Source: Anaerostipes caccae L1-92 (GTDB lineage Bacteria; Bacillota; Clostridia; Lachnospirales; Lachnospiraceae). From it: DNA of 64,000 bases. Location of the stretch: the NCBI RefSeq assembly GCF_014467075.1, contig NZ_AP023027.1:2111501-2175500 (forward strand), read 5' to 3'. A model generated the notes under the pieces. The model was not told where the DNA came from. It did no database searches and worked only from the letters and a program-made list of their open reading frames with translations. Made by a program: the position numbers and the translations under genes. Position 1 is the stretch's first letter, and each line of letters starts with the position of its first letter. Of the stretch, positions 25,502-34,047 are shown piece by piece.

Positions 25502-26881
25502 TCAGCAGTTCCGCAGGAAGACTTCATATCCCTTTTCCACTTCATAGAGATCGGATTTGCTTGTGATCTCCCATGGAGCGTGCATATTCAGCACTGCTAC
25601 ACCACAGTCGATGACGTCCATGGCATAGGAAGCCGGAATATAAGCGATGGTTCCCCCGCCGCCTTCATCCACCTTTCCGAGTTCCGCAGTCTGGAATGCC
25701 ACCTGATTTTCATCGAACATTCTGCGGAGTTTCGCAACGAACTCAGGGTTGGCGTCGTTGGAACCGGATTTTCCTCTGGAGCCGGTGTATTTATTCAGGA
25801 CCAGCCCCTTTCCGAAGTAAGCCGCATTCTTTTTTTCCATAACCTGAGGATAATTCGGATCAAAGGCCGCGCTCACATCGGAAGAGAGCATGTGGGAGTT
25901 CTGAAGGATTCTGCGGAGTCTTAATTCACTGTATTCTCCTGTCAGTGCTATGATCTCGGCCAGTGTATTTTCAAAAAATCTGGAATGCATGCCCGTAGCG
26001 CCAACGCTTCCAATTTCTTCTTTGTCCACGAGGATGCAGCAGGTCGTCCTCCGGGCGTCCTGTACATTCAGCATAGCCGCAAGGGATGTATAGGCACAAA
26101 CCCTGTCATCCTGTCCGTAAGACATGATCATACTGCGGTCTAATCCGAAATCTCTGGCAGGTCCTGCCGGGACAACTTCGATCTCTGCTGACAGGAAATC
26201 TTCTTCCTCAATCCCGTATTCCTCCTCTAATATCCGGAGCATCTCTTTTTTAACCGCATCCTTCTCCTCGCCTTTAACCGGGCGGCTTCCGATCAGTACA
26301 TTCAGGTCTTCGCCCTCGATCACGACCTTGGCCTTCTTCTCCAGCTGCTGGGCGGAAAGATGAATCAGAAGATCCGTCACTCCTACCACAGGGTCAGTAT
26401 CCTTCTCGCCAATGCTGATCTCAATCGTAGTTCCGTCTTTTTTGATGACAACTCCGTGGAGAGCCAAAGGCAGCGTCACCCACTGATATTTCTTCACACC
26501 GCCGTAGTAATGGGTGTCCAGAAGTACCATCTCTGTGTCTTCATACAGCGGGTTCTGTTTTAAATCCATCCTTGGGGAATCAATGTGCGCCCCTAAAATA
26601 TTCAGTCCGTCTTCCATCGGTTTTTCCCCGATCTGGAACAGGACAATGGTTTTGTCCATCCACGTGCGGTAAACTTTATCCCCCGGTTTCAGCTGTTTAT
26701 TTTCTGCTATGAAATGCTCTAAATCCTCATATCCCGCTCTCTGAGCCAGCTTCACGGATTCTTTTACACATTCCCTCTCTGTTTTTCCGCCGGTGAGATA
26801 CTCTTTATAGTCAGACGCCAAAGATTCCAGTTTTTCTATATCTTCTTCTGTATAAGAAAGCCATGTATTCTTTCGTTCCAT
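25502..26881 (-). CDS. M18 family aminopeptidase
   Basis: 459 residues from ATG 26879-26881 (AAAGGAT seven bases ahead; the frame also has a TTG two codons earlier). Zinc ligands and catalytic residues of M18: His in GAHIDSPR, Asp in SYGQDDRVC, Glu-Glu in DKEEIGS, Asp in SSDVSAAFDP, His near the C-terminus in NMHAPWEI. Cytoplasmic metallo-aminopeptidase of the Ape1/ApeA group, with a preference in the family for acidic or neutral N-termini. Spaced 33 bp after the ArsC-like gene and probably cotranscribed with it. Confidence 0.92.
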   Translation of the reverse strand: MERKNTWLSYTEEDIEKLESLASDYKEYLTGGKTERECVKESVKLAQRAGYEDLEHFIAENKQLKPGDKVYRTWMDKTIVLFQIGEKPMEDGLNILGAHIDSPRMDLKQNPLYEDTEMVLLDTHYYGGVKKYQWVTLPLALHGVVIKKDGTTIEISIGEKDTDPVVGVTDLLIHLSAQQLEKKAKVVIEGEDLNVLIGSRPVKGEEKDAVKKEMLRILEEEYGIEEEDFLSAEIEVVPAGPARDFGLDRSMIMSYGQDDRVCAYTSLAAMLNVQDARRTTCCILVDKEEIGSVGATGMHSRFFENTLAEIIALTGEYSELRLRRILQNSHMLSSDVSAAFDPNYPQVMEKKNAAYFGKGLVLNKYTGSRGKSGSNDANPEFVAKLRRMFDENQVAFQTAELGKVDEGGGGTIAYIPASYAMDVIDCGVAVLNMHAPWEITSKSDLYEVEKGYEVFLRNC

Positions 26882-26914
26882 TCGCAATATCCTTTCTGTC
26901 TGTGAAATACTTTT

Positions 26915-27265
26915 TCATTTGATAGTATTGCCCCATTGTTCCTCTTTAAATCCAACCAGGACAAAGTCATCACCTATGACTAAAGGGCGTTTTACGAGCA
27001 TTCCGTCTGTCGCCAGAAGCTCAATCTGCTCCTCCTCAGTCATTTCCGGGAGACGGTCTTTCAGTCCCAGATCCCTGTATTTCATCCCGCTTGTATTAAA
27101 AAAACGCTTGATTGGAAGTCCGCTCTTTGCAATCCATTTTTTTAATTCCTCTGCCTTCGGATTGTCCTCCACGATATGACGGTCCTCATAGGAAACCTGA
27201 TGCTCGTCCAGCCATTTTTTCGCTCTTTTACAGGTTGTACATTTCGGATATTCTATAAATAACAT
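26915..27265 (-). CDS. ArsC/Spx/YffB-family thioredoxin-fold protein
   Basis: 116 residues, thioredoxin-like fold with the redox motif CTTC at 9-12 (YPKCTTCKRAKKWLDE) and the family core KRFFNTSG, LLATDGMLVKRPLVI. True arsenate reductases of this class use one Cys and an Arg triad; the CxxC and sequence place it with the Spx/YffB-like group of unknown substrate. AAAGGAG before ATG. Confidence 0.85.
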   Translation of the reverse strand: MLFIEYPKCTTCKRAKKWLDEHQVSYEDRHIVEDNPKAEELKKWIAKSGLPIKRFFNTSGMKYRDLGLKDRLPEMTEEEQIELLATDGMLVKRPLVIGDDFVLVGFKEEQWGNTIK

Positions 27266-27328
27266 TGTCTTATTCTCCTTTCCTTGGTTTATTCTCCGGT
27301 TATCTTATCATATTTCAGTTTAGAAAAA

Positions 27329-27359
27329 AAGGTAGTTGATCCAGAATCTCAACAACCTT
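27329..27359 (-). terminator. Intrinsic terminator of the D,D-carboxypeptidase gene
   Basis: 11-bp stem with one mismatch (27329-27339 with 27349-27359) followed by TTTTTTTC on the minus strand. Confidence 0.8.
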
Positions 27360-27374
27360 TTCCTTCGATATTTT

Positions 27375-28526
27375 TTACAGGCAGAACTCATCCAGTGTTT
27401 TTCCGAGATACCACCAGTAATCCTTTTTGTCGATAGAATCTTTCGTAAAAACTTTTTCCTCCCGGATCACCCTGCCATTCAGCACATATTCAATCTTCCC
27501 CACCTGTTCCTTTTTCTTTACAGGTGCGTTAAGACTCTTCGGGATCTGGCATTTAATATCGACCTTCTCCCCCTTTTTCAGCAGCAGCGTCATGCCTCCG
27601 CCCTTTGCCTCTATGGAAACTTTGTGCTCCATCCCTCCGTTGACATACAAGTCCGTCAATTTGCTGTAGTCCGGGATAATCTTGTGGTAGGAATAATTTT
27701 TGGCACCGTAGTCTACCAAAGTTCTGACATCCGACCATTTATAGGTTTTATGGGGAGGCCAGCCGCAGGCCAGCACGACCGCGATCATGGTCATGCCATT
27801 TTTCTTCACGGCTCCCACGTAGCAGTACCCGGCTTTGGAAGTGAATCCGGTCTTTCCGGAAACCGCGCCGTCCATCATGGAAAGCAGGGCATTGTGGTTA
27901 TTGCATGTAAAAGAACGCTTCCCGGATGCATCATGAAAAGAATGGCTTTTGGCTCTGGTGATCTCCAAAAACTCTTTGTTTTTAATACACTGTTTCATGA
28001 TAAGTGCCAGATCATATGCCGTAGTGGAATGAATCCCGTTTTTGTCGGTGCGGTCCAGTCCGTTAGGTGTGACAAAATGGGTCGACTTTGCCCCATAGGA
28101 TCGTGCCTCTGCATTGAGTTTTTTCGCAAAGTTTTCGGTTGATCCGGCTGCATGCTCCGCCAGGATCACCGCACAGTCATTGTAAGACTCAAGCATCAGA
28201 CCGTAAAGGAGGTCCTTAACTTTATATTTTTCCCCGGCCCTGGCTCCCAGATGGACCTGTGGCTGGGCAGCGGCATTTTTAGAAACTGTCGCTTCCTCTT
28301 CCAGATTACAATGTTTAATAATATACAGGCATGTTAAAATTTTTGTGGTGCTGGCATTCGGCATTTTGGATTTCCCGGATTTATCAAATAAGACTCGTCC
28401 GCTGCCCGCATCCATCAAAATGGCTGATTTTGCATACAATTTTAACGTATCATCCGCCCGGACCGTGTGAAAACCGAGCTGCAGACACAAAAACAGAGAC
28501 CATATTACACAGAAAATCTTCTTCAT
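27375..28526 (-). CDS. Serine-type D-Ala-D-Ala carboxypeptidase (PBP5/DacF-like)
   Basis: 383 residues. Signal peptide 1-24 (cleavage near VRA-DD). S11 motifs in order: STTK (SxxK, about residue 59), SYN (about 114) and KTG in SGKTGFTS (about 222). A beta-rich C-terminal domain (about 285-370) follows. It trims the terminal D-Ala of peptidoglycan stem peptides outside the membrane. No clear C-terminal amphipathic anchor of the E. coli PBP5 type is seen. GGAGAGG before the ATG; the gene lies downstream of the repeat block at 28612-28983. Confidence 0.92.
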   Translation of the reverse strand: MKKIFCVIWSLFLCLQLGFHTVRADDTLKLYAKSAILMDAGSGRVLFDKSGKSKMPNASTTKILTCLYIIKHCNLEEEATVSKNAAAQPQVHLGARAGEKYKVKDLLYGLMLESYNDCAVILAEHAAGSTENFAKKLNAEARSYGAKSTHFVTPNGLDRTDKNGIHSTTAYDLALIMKQCIKNKEFLEITRAKSHSFHDASGKRSFTCNNHNALLSMMDGAVSGKTGFTSKAGYCYVGAVKKNGMTMIAVVLACGWPPHKTYKWSDVRTLVDYGAKNYSYHKIIPDYSKLTDLYVNGGMEHKVSIEAKGGGMTLLLKKGEKVDIKCQIPKSLNAPVKKKEQVGKIEYVLNGRVIREEKVFTKDSIDKKDYWWYLGKTLDEFCL

Positions 28527-28611
28527 TCCATTTCCTCTCCTTCAAGCCAGCTAAGATATTTCTCTCCGTTATCGTGTAAAGGGCCTGTTAAAAACCGGCT
28601 GGGATAAAGGA

Positions 28612-28983
28612 GAAAATGTCATGACATTTTCCACATAATTTCCGTTCGGCTCTTAGAATGCCTCACTCCAATTATGTAAAAATGGACATAATGGCTGCTG
28701 GAAAGGTATTCTTCGAATAAATTGGGCTATTCAATGTAAGATTTTTTTATTCATTAGCCTTCTCCAGAAGAAATTATGTCCATTTTGACCAGTTTGGAGG
28801 CATTGCATTCGAAGAGATGTTAGTTTTTCTTCTTTCAGCAAAGGCTCGGAGACGGTGTGCAGAGCACAGTGAGGCTGTCTGAGCGTCAGCGAGTTCCGAA
28901 CGGGCCGTCGCAGAGACTTTGATGAAAGTTAGAAAATCTTACATCTCTGAGACAGCAAGCCGGAAAACTGGTCAAAATGTCAT
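28612..28983. repeat. Block of nested inverted repeats, possible MITE-like or structured-RNA element
   Basis: The 550-bp gap 28527-29076 has no credible gene. It holds: a perfect 20-bp palindrome (28612-28631); AAAATGGACATAAT (28679-28692) with its exact complement (28773-28786), extended outward by GAATGCCTC and inward by CTGGA/CTCCAG; ATTTTGACCAGTTT (28782-28795) with its exact complement (28964-28977); and, inside the latter, 43-44-nt arms (28813-28855 and 28905-28948) that pair at about four of five positions and enclose a GC-rich loop. ATGACATTTT at 28621 also recurs inverted at 28974-28983. The nested arms and short terminal inverted repeats resemble dispersed non-coding elements. Confidence 0.7.
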
Positions 28984-29076
28984 ACAATTAATACTATATG
29001 AAATGTAAAACCAAAATATACCCACAGGGCACACCGTAATTCATGCCTTTCAGACGGACGTGCACCGCACGCAGTC

Positions 29077-30123
29077 TCATGGTTTCCCGCAGACGACACG
29101 GTTCTTCCCTTCTGTCTTGCCTTTGTACATCTGTCTGTCGGCCAGGGCAATGATCTCCTCGGGTGAGGCTCCTTCTCCGGAAGGGCTGACTCCGAAGGTC
29201 ATGGTAATATGCAGTTTTTTATCGTCACAGCAGAAAGTATGTCCGGCTACCGTATCACACAGTTCCTGAAGCTTTACGAGCACATCATTCAGCGGCGTGT
29301 CCCGGAAAAGAAAGACAAACTCTTCTCCTCCCCACCGGCAGACATCCACGTTTCCTCCCAGGAAAGAACGGATAAGTTCTGCTGTTTCACTCAGAATCTT
29401 ATCTCCGCAGGAATGTCCCCATGTGTCGTTGACAACCTTAAAATCATCAATATCGCTCAGTACCAGCACTGCAGAGGATGCCTGACAATGTTCCGCCCTT
29501 TTTAGGAAAGCATGCCGGCTCAGCAGGCCGGTGAGCTGGTCATAGTTCGCAAGCGTCGACAGGCTGCGGTTTTCATCCTGCAGTTCCTGCCGGCTGACAG
29601 CGGCAGACAGCTTCGAAGAAACAGCCGCATATAAAATAATCGTAAAACAGGCACAGATACTGAAAATTGAGATCCACAGTGCCTCTTTTTCAGAAACTGC
29701 CAAAAAATCAGGGCAGGCGAATCCAGTATATAATCTCAGCGCAAGGAATACGCAGATCTCAAATCCCGCGAAAAGATAAGGCACATATTTATGTTTGAAG
29801 GGGCAAAAATAAGTCAGGGAAGTCATGGCAATCAGGTAAGGAGAAATTCCAATATCCCATCCCGCAGACAATGTACAGACCACAGCAAACACACAGACCT
29901 CAAAGTGCACACATGTTACCGCCATGCGGTAGTATCCTCTTTCCACGCTCTGCCCCATAGCAAGATAAAAGCACACACTTGCGATATTGTATACAGCAAG
30001 AGGATATACACCGGTGAGTGCAAATATAACGATATAAGAAAAGTGCGCCGCAGAAGCCAGGATAATAATGCGCCGGTAAATAAGCTTTACATACTTGTCT
30101 TCTGTCTGGTCTATCGACGTCAT
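29077..30123 (-). CDS. Membrane-bound diguanylate cyclase (GGDEF)
   Basis: 348 residues from ATG 30121-30123 (GGAGG eight bases ahead, overlapping the end of the previous gene). Residues about 20-185 form five to six transmembrane helices; the GGDEF domain (about 195-345) has an intact RWGGEEF motif, so synthesis of cyclic-di-GMP from two GTP is expected. Starts two bases after the stop of the PAS-GGDEF-EAL gene, which points to one operon with synthesis and breakdown paired. The conserved DKIL and FKVVND motifs are present. Confidence 0.9.
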   Translation of the reverse strand: MTSIDQTEDKYVKLIYRRIIILASAAHFSYIVIFALTGVYPLAVYNIASVCFYLAMGQSVERGYYRMAVTCVHFEVCVFAVVCTLSAGWDIGISPYLIAMTSLTYFCPFKHKYVPYLFAGFEICVFLALRLYTGFACPDFLAVSEKEALWISIFSICACFTIILYAAVSSKLSAAVSRQELQDENRSLSTLANYDQLTGLLSRHAFLKRAEHCQASSAVLVLSDIDDFKVVNDTWGHSCGDKILSETAELIRSFLGGNVDVCRWGGEEFVFLFRDTPLNDVLVKLQELCDTVAGHTFCCDDKKLHITMTFGVSPSGEGASPEEIIALADRQMYKGKTEGKNRVVCGKP

Positions 30124-30125
30124 AT

Positions 30126-31817
30126 TCACTGCCTCCCGTCCCTTTTCCAATATTTCTCCTCAAACTGATCCGCCGGAATCGGTTTTGAGATATAAAATCC
30201 CTGTATACTGTCTGCTTCCAGAGAACACACTGCTTCCAGTTCTCCCGGATGCTCAACTCCTTCCACACATACAGCAATTCCTACACTGTGGCACAGCTTT
30301 ATGACCGCCCCGATAAAAGAATGATTAAATACATGATCCCGGTCATTAATAAAGGAAATAAAGACCCTGTCAATCTTTACAATATCTGCGGGAGTCTGGG
30401 ACAACATTCCCAGTGAGGAATATCCCGTTCCGAAATCATCCATGGCGATCCGGATATGAAGCTGCCTGAGTCTTTGGAAGGTTTCTTTCAGTGCCGGCAT
30501 ATCGGTCACAAAGTAACTCTCGGTAAGTTCCAGTACAATGTGCTGCGCGTCCAGATGATATTTTTCCAGCAGCAGCACCACTGTCGGAACAAAATCTTTA
30601 TCTATAAACTGAAGGTAGGAGACATTGATATGCATAATAAAATCAGGACAGTAAAGCAGCCATCGTTTACATACAGAGAATGCCTGATCCAAAATCCATT
30701 TTCCTGCTTCTATCATCAGCCCGCTGTTTTCAAGGAGAGGTATAAACTGAGCAGGGCCCGCATCTTCGGTGTCAGGACAGGACCAGCGGAGCAGGGCTTC
30801 AGCCCCGGTAAGTCCAAGTCCGTCAGCTCTGACAAGCGGCTGGTAAACCAATGTAAACCCCTGCATTCCATCTCTTACACAGCGCTGAAGCTGCCTGTTT
30901 AATTCCATTAATCTCAATTCTGACTGTAAAAGATCCGGTGAAAACACAGTACAAGTATTTTTTCCCCGCTTCTTGGATGCATCCAAAGCGCTTGCTGCAA
31001 ATTTGAGCAGATCTAAATAGTTATCCGCGTCTTTTCCTATGATGGATATCCCTCCCGAAACAGAACAGAAATAAGAAATTCTGTCAATCTCATGTTCACA
31101 GTTGGCATATGTATGAATAGACCGGTATAGTTCTTCGATCTCCTCTAATGATGCTTCCGGACAGACAACTGCAAATTCATCACCGTCGAACCGGAAAATC
31201 TCAGTCTTAGAAGGCAGCATCTGCTGTATATTCTGTGCCATCTGCCGAAGCACCAGATCTCCAAAAGTATGGTCTTTCAGATTATTGATCTGTTTAAAAT
31301 CGTCCAGCCCTAACAGCAAAAGCCCTCCCCTGGCGCTTCCCTGGTTCAGCAGAAATTCTATCCGTTCCCTGCACTTTTCCTGGGTGAACAGCCCTGTGGT
31401 GCGGTCAATCTTTCCTTTGCTGCCGATCGGAGTCACCACACCTGCAAAGGAGAGCGGATTTTGATTCTGGTCTCTCTTTAACAGTCCGCGGCATACAACC
31501 CATACATATTCATTATCTCTGTTTTTTACCTGATACTCTACATTATGTATATCCGTCATCCCTCTGAGCATATCATCCACAGAGTCGAAATATCGTTTTT
31601 TATCTTTGTTATGTACCAGTTTGCCCCACACGGGAACAAGCCCGGGTACGAGCCTTCCCGGCAGATCAAAATCCTGCAGCATATTATCGGAAATCAGAGC
31701 CATATCGGTTGTCATATCTATGATATAGATATAATCTTCAGTACTGCTGACGATCGCATCATAAAACGCCTGTCCGTCTATATGGAACGCACCGTTCTCT
31801 CCCTCAGTTCTTTTCAT
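30126..31817 (-). CDS. PAS-GGDEF-EAL cyclic-di-GMP protein
   Basis: 563 residues from ATG 31815-31817, with GGAGG eight bases ahead. No membrane segment. PAS-like sensor about 10-125 (QFDLPG..., VKNRDNEYVWVVCRG), GGDEF domain about 135-295 with the altered motif FDGDEF, and EAL domain about 310-555 with EALLRW, DDFGTGYSSL and KIDR. The EAL signature residues look intact, so phosphodiesterase activity is likely; the GGDEF part may be inactive or a GTP sensor. Upstream partner of the membrane GGDEF protein. Confidence 0.9.
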   Translation of the reverse strand: MKRTEGENGAFHIDGQAFYDAIVSSTEDYIYIIDMTTDMALISDNMLQDFDLPGRLVPGLVPVWGKLVHNKDKKRYFDSVDDMLRGMTDIHNVEYQVKNRDNEYVWVVCRGLLKRDQNQNPLSFAGVVTPIGSKGKIDRTTGLFTQEKCRERIEFLLNQGSARGGLLLLGLDDFKQINNLKDHTFGDLVLRQMAQNIQQMLPSKTEIFRFDGDEFAVVCPEASLEEIEELYRSIHTYANCEHEIDRISYFCSVSGGISIIGKDADNYLDLLKFAASALDASKKRGKNTCTVFSPDLLQSELRLMELNRQLQRCVRDGMQGFTLVYQPLVRADGLGLTGAEALLRWSCPDTEDAGPAQFIPLLENSGLMIEAGKWILDQAFSVCKRWLLYCPDFIMHINVSYLQFIDKDFVPTVVLLLEKYHLDAQHIVLELTESYFVTDMPALKETFQRLRQLHIRIAMDDFGTGYSSLGMLSQTPADIVKIDRVFISFINDRDHVFNHSFIGAVIKLCHSVGIAVCVEGVEHPGELEAVCSLEADSIQGFYISKPIPADQFEEKYWKRDGRQ

Positions 31818-31852
31818 AAAATATTCCTCCATCTTTCAAATACCGCAGAAAA

Positions 31853-32404
31853 TCAAAATCCCAGTTTCAAAATAAGTACCGGAAGCGGAGGATGATTCTG
31901 TTTATTATAGAAGTCCTGTTTAATAACAATATATCTCCTGTCATCCAGCTGCCTTAAGTATTGAAGAACTTCTTCTTTCTCCGCAAAGCCGGTATCTCCT
32001 CCACTATACACACAAACACTGATAATTCCTCCCGGTTTCAAAAGCTCAAGTCCCACTCTAACAGCCTGTATCGTACTGTTCGGCCTCGTGGCAATCCTGT
32101 GGTCCCCACCTGGAAGATAGCCCAGATTAAACAAGATCGCCTGCACTGTGCCTTTTTCTGCATACCGGTCCATATTTTCATGGCTGTCCAAAATAAGCTC
32201 CGGATGGTATCCTTTTAACTCCAGTCTTTTCCCTGTATTGAGCAGTGCTTCCTCCTGTATTTCAAATCCGATCACCCTGTCTGTCAGTCCGCACAAATAC
32301 TCAGTGTCACCTCCGTTTCCAACCGTTGCGTCGATACATAAGTCTCCTTGTCTGATAAAGCGTCTCAGCTCTTCATGCACCCACTGTGTTATGCTGACCC
32401 TCAT
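31853..32404 (-). CDS. mnmM: tRNA (mnm5s2U34)-forming methyltransferase MnmM (YtqB family)
   Basis: 183 residues from ATG 32402-32404 (AGGAGG eight bases ahead). Rossmann methyltransferase with the YtqB family motifs DATVGNGGDT (SAM site, about 25-34), NLGYLPGGD (about 95) and the C-terminal NHPPLPVLI. YtqB-type enzymes methylate the wobble uridine side chain nm5s2U in tRNA. Lone gene between the cyclic-di-GMP pair and the L,D-transpeptidase gene, all on the same strand. Confidence 0.85.
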   Translation of the reverse strand: MRVSITQWVHEELRRFIRQGDLCIDATVGNGGDTEYLCGLTDRVIGFEIQEEALLNTGKRLELKGYHPELILDSHENMDRYAEKGTVQAILFNLGYLPGGDHRIATRPNSTIQAVRVGLELLKPGGIISVCVYSGGDTGFAEKEEVLQYLRQLDDRRYIVIKQDFYNKQNHPPLPVLILKLGF

Positions 32405-32467
32405 TTTCATCTCCTCCTGTTCCATGGACAAAAAGGCCGCAGACCTTTCCTATTGAAATAACAAAAA

Positions 32468-32501
32468 GAGAGAGCCCAGACTATCTAAATCCTGCTCTCT
32501 C
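32468..32501 (-). terminator. Intrinsic terminator of the second L,D-transpeptidase gene
   Basis: Perfect 8-bp stem GAGAGAGC (32468-32475) / GCTCTCTC (32494-32501) followed by TTTTTGTT on the minus strand. Confidence 0.85.
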
Positions 32502-32510
32502 GGTTTCATT

Positions 32511-33893
32511 TTAGTAATAGCAGATAACCGGTGTTCCGGCATCGATCATATTGTAAAGTGATGCAGCTGCATAAGGCGGCATATTGACACATCCGTGTGA
32601 TCCCCCGGAAATGTACTCGCTTCCTCCAAAAGAAGACCTCCAGCTTGCATCGTGAAGTCCCACGTTGCCGTTGAACGGCATCCAGTAAGATACCGGTGAG
32701 TTATAACCCTGACCGCTCAATGTCGCATTGCGCTGTTTATACAGTACAAATGCCACACATTCCGGTGTTTTTCTTCCAGCTTCCATCTTGCCTGTGACTA
32801 CGGATGAAGAAAAGACAATCTTTTTCTTTTTAATGTAGAAAACTTCCTGCTGTCCCATATCTACCTCGATATAAGTGTCGCCGATGTCTCCCTGATATCC
32901 GTCGTATACTTTTGCCTTCTGTCGCCAGTATGGCTCTCTTGTCTCGGTGGTGCCCTCTTTCAGCATTTTTTTGACTGCGGCTTCTTCCTTTTCACGGCTC
33001 ATTCTCCAGCCGTAAGGACCTCCAAAAATCTTTTTGGTTCGTCCGTCATGAGTCTTGACGGTACGCATGGTCCCCATCGTGTTATATTTGTATGCAAACT
33101 TCATGACCCAGTTTTCCATTTTCTTCATATCAACAGTAAAATCTGTGTCATTTTTGATCTTAAACCACTTGTGGTATACGTCCTTATCGAGAACTACCGT
33201 CTGTTTCCCGAACTTATACGTAATGCTTCCCTTCAGAGAATCGTTCATCCTGTCTTTCAGAGAAATGATCTCTTTGCTCTTGCTCGTATACTTCGGGGCA
33301 TCATAGGCGCCCTCCTTGTCCAGATCCACCGCAGCGACACCGCCTTCCACGGCACTCTCTATGAGCTTTTCCGTCTTTTCCTTCTTTAAGACCGTACCGA
33401 TCTCTTCTTTCTGGATCTGATAAGATCCGTCTTTGTAAACCGGTTTGGCATTTTGGATCTTGATGATATTTTTCTTTTTGAAGCAGTCAAGCTTTCCAAA
33501 GGCCTTTTGAAAAGCGGCTTTGTCATAAGCAAACATATCAATATCTTTGTACTTCTCTCCCCCGAAAACACCTTTAATCCACAGAAAAGAACTCTGTCCG
33601 TCTTTAATCTTCCTGATCTGGTCTTCACCGTCAAAGGAAACCTTGAGCACACTGCTCTTTAAAACTTCCTCTCTGCCTTTTCGTTCTTTGACGGTCAGCG
33701 AATAGCCGTCCGCCTTTTTTTTGAAAATGTCTGTAACTTCGTCAACTGTCTTGTTGGAAACATCGACACCATTGATCTTTGTCCCATATGTAAACTTCTT
33801 GCTGAAATACACTGCGATACAGCAGTAGATCACAAAAACAATCCCGACTGCGATCAGGGTGTAATGCTTCCAAGTAAATTTTTTGTGTTCCAT
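32511..33893 (-). CDS. Membrane-anchored L,D-transpeptidase with peptidoglycan-binding domain
   Basis: 460 residues. One N-terminal transmembrane anchor (about 11-31), then a YoaR/PG_binding_4-like region (about 40-310, with KINGVDVSNKTVDEV) and a C-terminal YkuD domain (about 335-460) with catalytic SHGCVNMP (Cys near 440) and HDASWR. This is the usual architecture of Clostridia and Listeria ErfK/YkuD enzymes that make 3-3 cross-links. A second, differently built L,D-transpeptidase lies 9 kb away. Confidence 0.9.
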   Translation of the reverse strand: MEHKKFTWKHYTLIAVGIVFVIYCCIAVYFSKKFTYGTKINGVDVSNKTVDEVTDIFKKKADGYSLTVKERKGREEVLKSSVLKVSFDGEDQIRKIKDGQSSFLWIKGVFGGEKYKDIDMFAYDKAAFQKAFGKLDCFKKKNIIKIQNAKPVYKDGSYQIQKEEIGTVLKKEKTEKLIESAVEGGVAAVDLDKEGAYDAPKYTSKSKEIISLKDRMNDSLKGSITYKFGKQTVVLDKDVYHKWFKIKNDTDFTVDMKKMENWVMKFAYKYNTMGTMRTVKTHDGRTKKIFGGPYGWRMSREKEEAAVKKMLKEGTTETREPYWRQKAKVYDGYQGDIGDTYIEVDMGQQEVFYIKKKKIVFSSSVVTGKMEAGRKTPECVAFVLYKQRNATLSGQGYNSPVSYWMPFNGNVGLHDASWRSSFGGSEYISGGSHGCVNMPPYAAASLYNMIDAGTPVICYY

Positions 33894-33970
33894 AAATGTC
33901 CTCCTAAACTTAGTATCTAATTATAGTACAAAACTTGTAAAAAGGCCACCCATAATTTAAATTATTTTAC

Positions 33971-33999
33971 TTGTGTTTCTTTTATGCGGATGGTACAAT
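33971..33999 (+). promoter_or_regulatory. Promoter of but
   Basis: TTGTGT (33971-33976), 17-bp spacer, TACAAT (33994-33999), 48 bp before the but start. Confidence 0.6.
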
Positions 34000-34047
34000 G
34001 GAACGGTATGTTAATAAATTAACAGATAAAAGACAGGAGGATTACTT

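Noticed and set aside
27336..28142. 268-codon plus-strand frame opposite the D,D-carboxypeptidase
   Set aside because: The minus-strand frame has all three catalytic motifs and a signal peptide; the plus frame has neither motifs nor a start signal.
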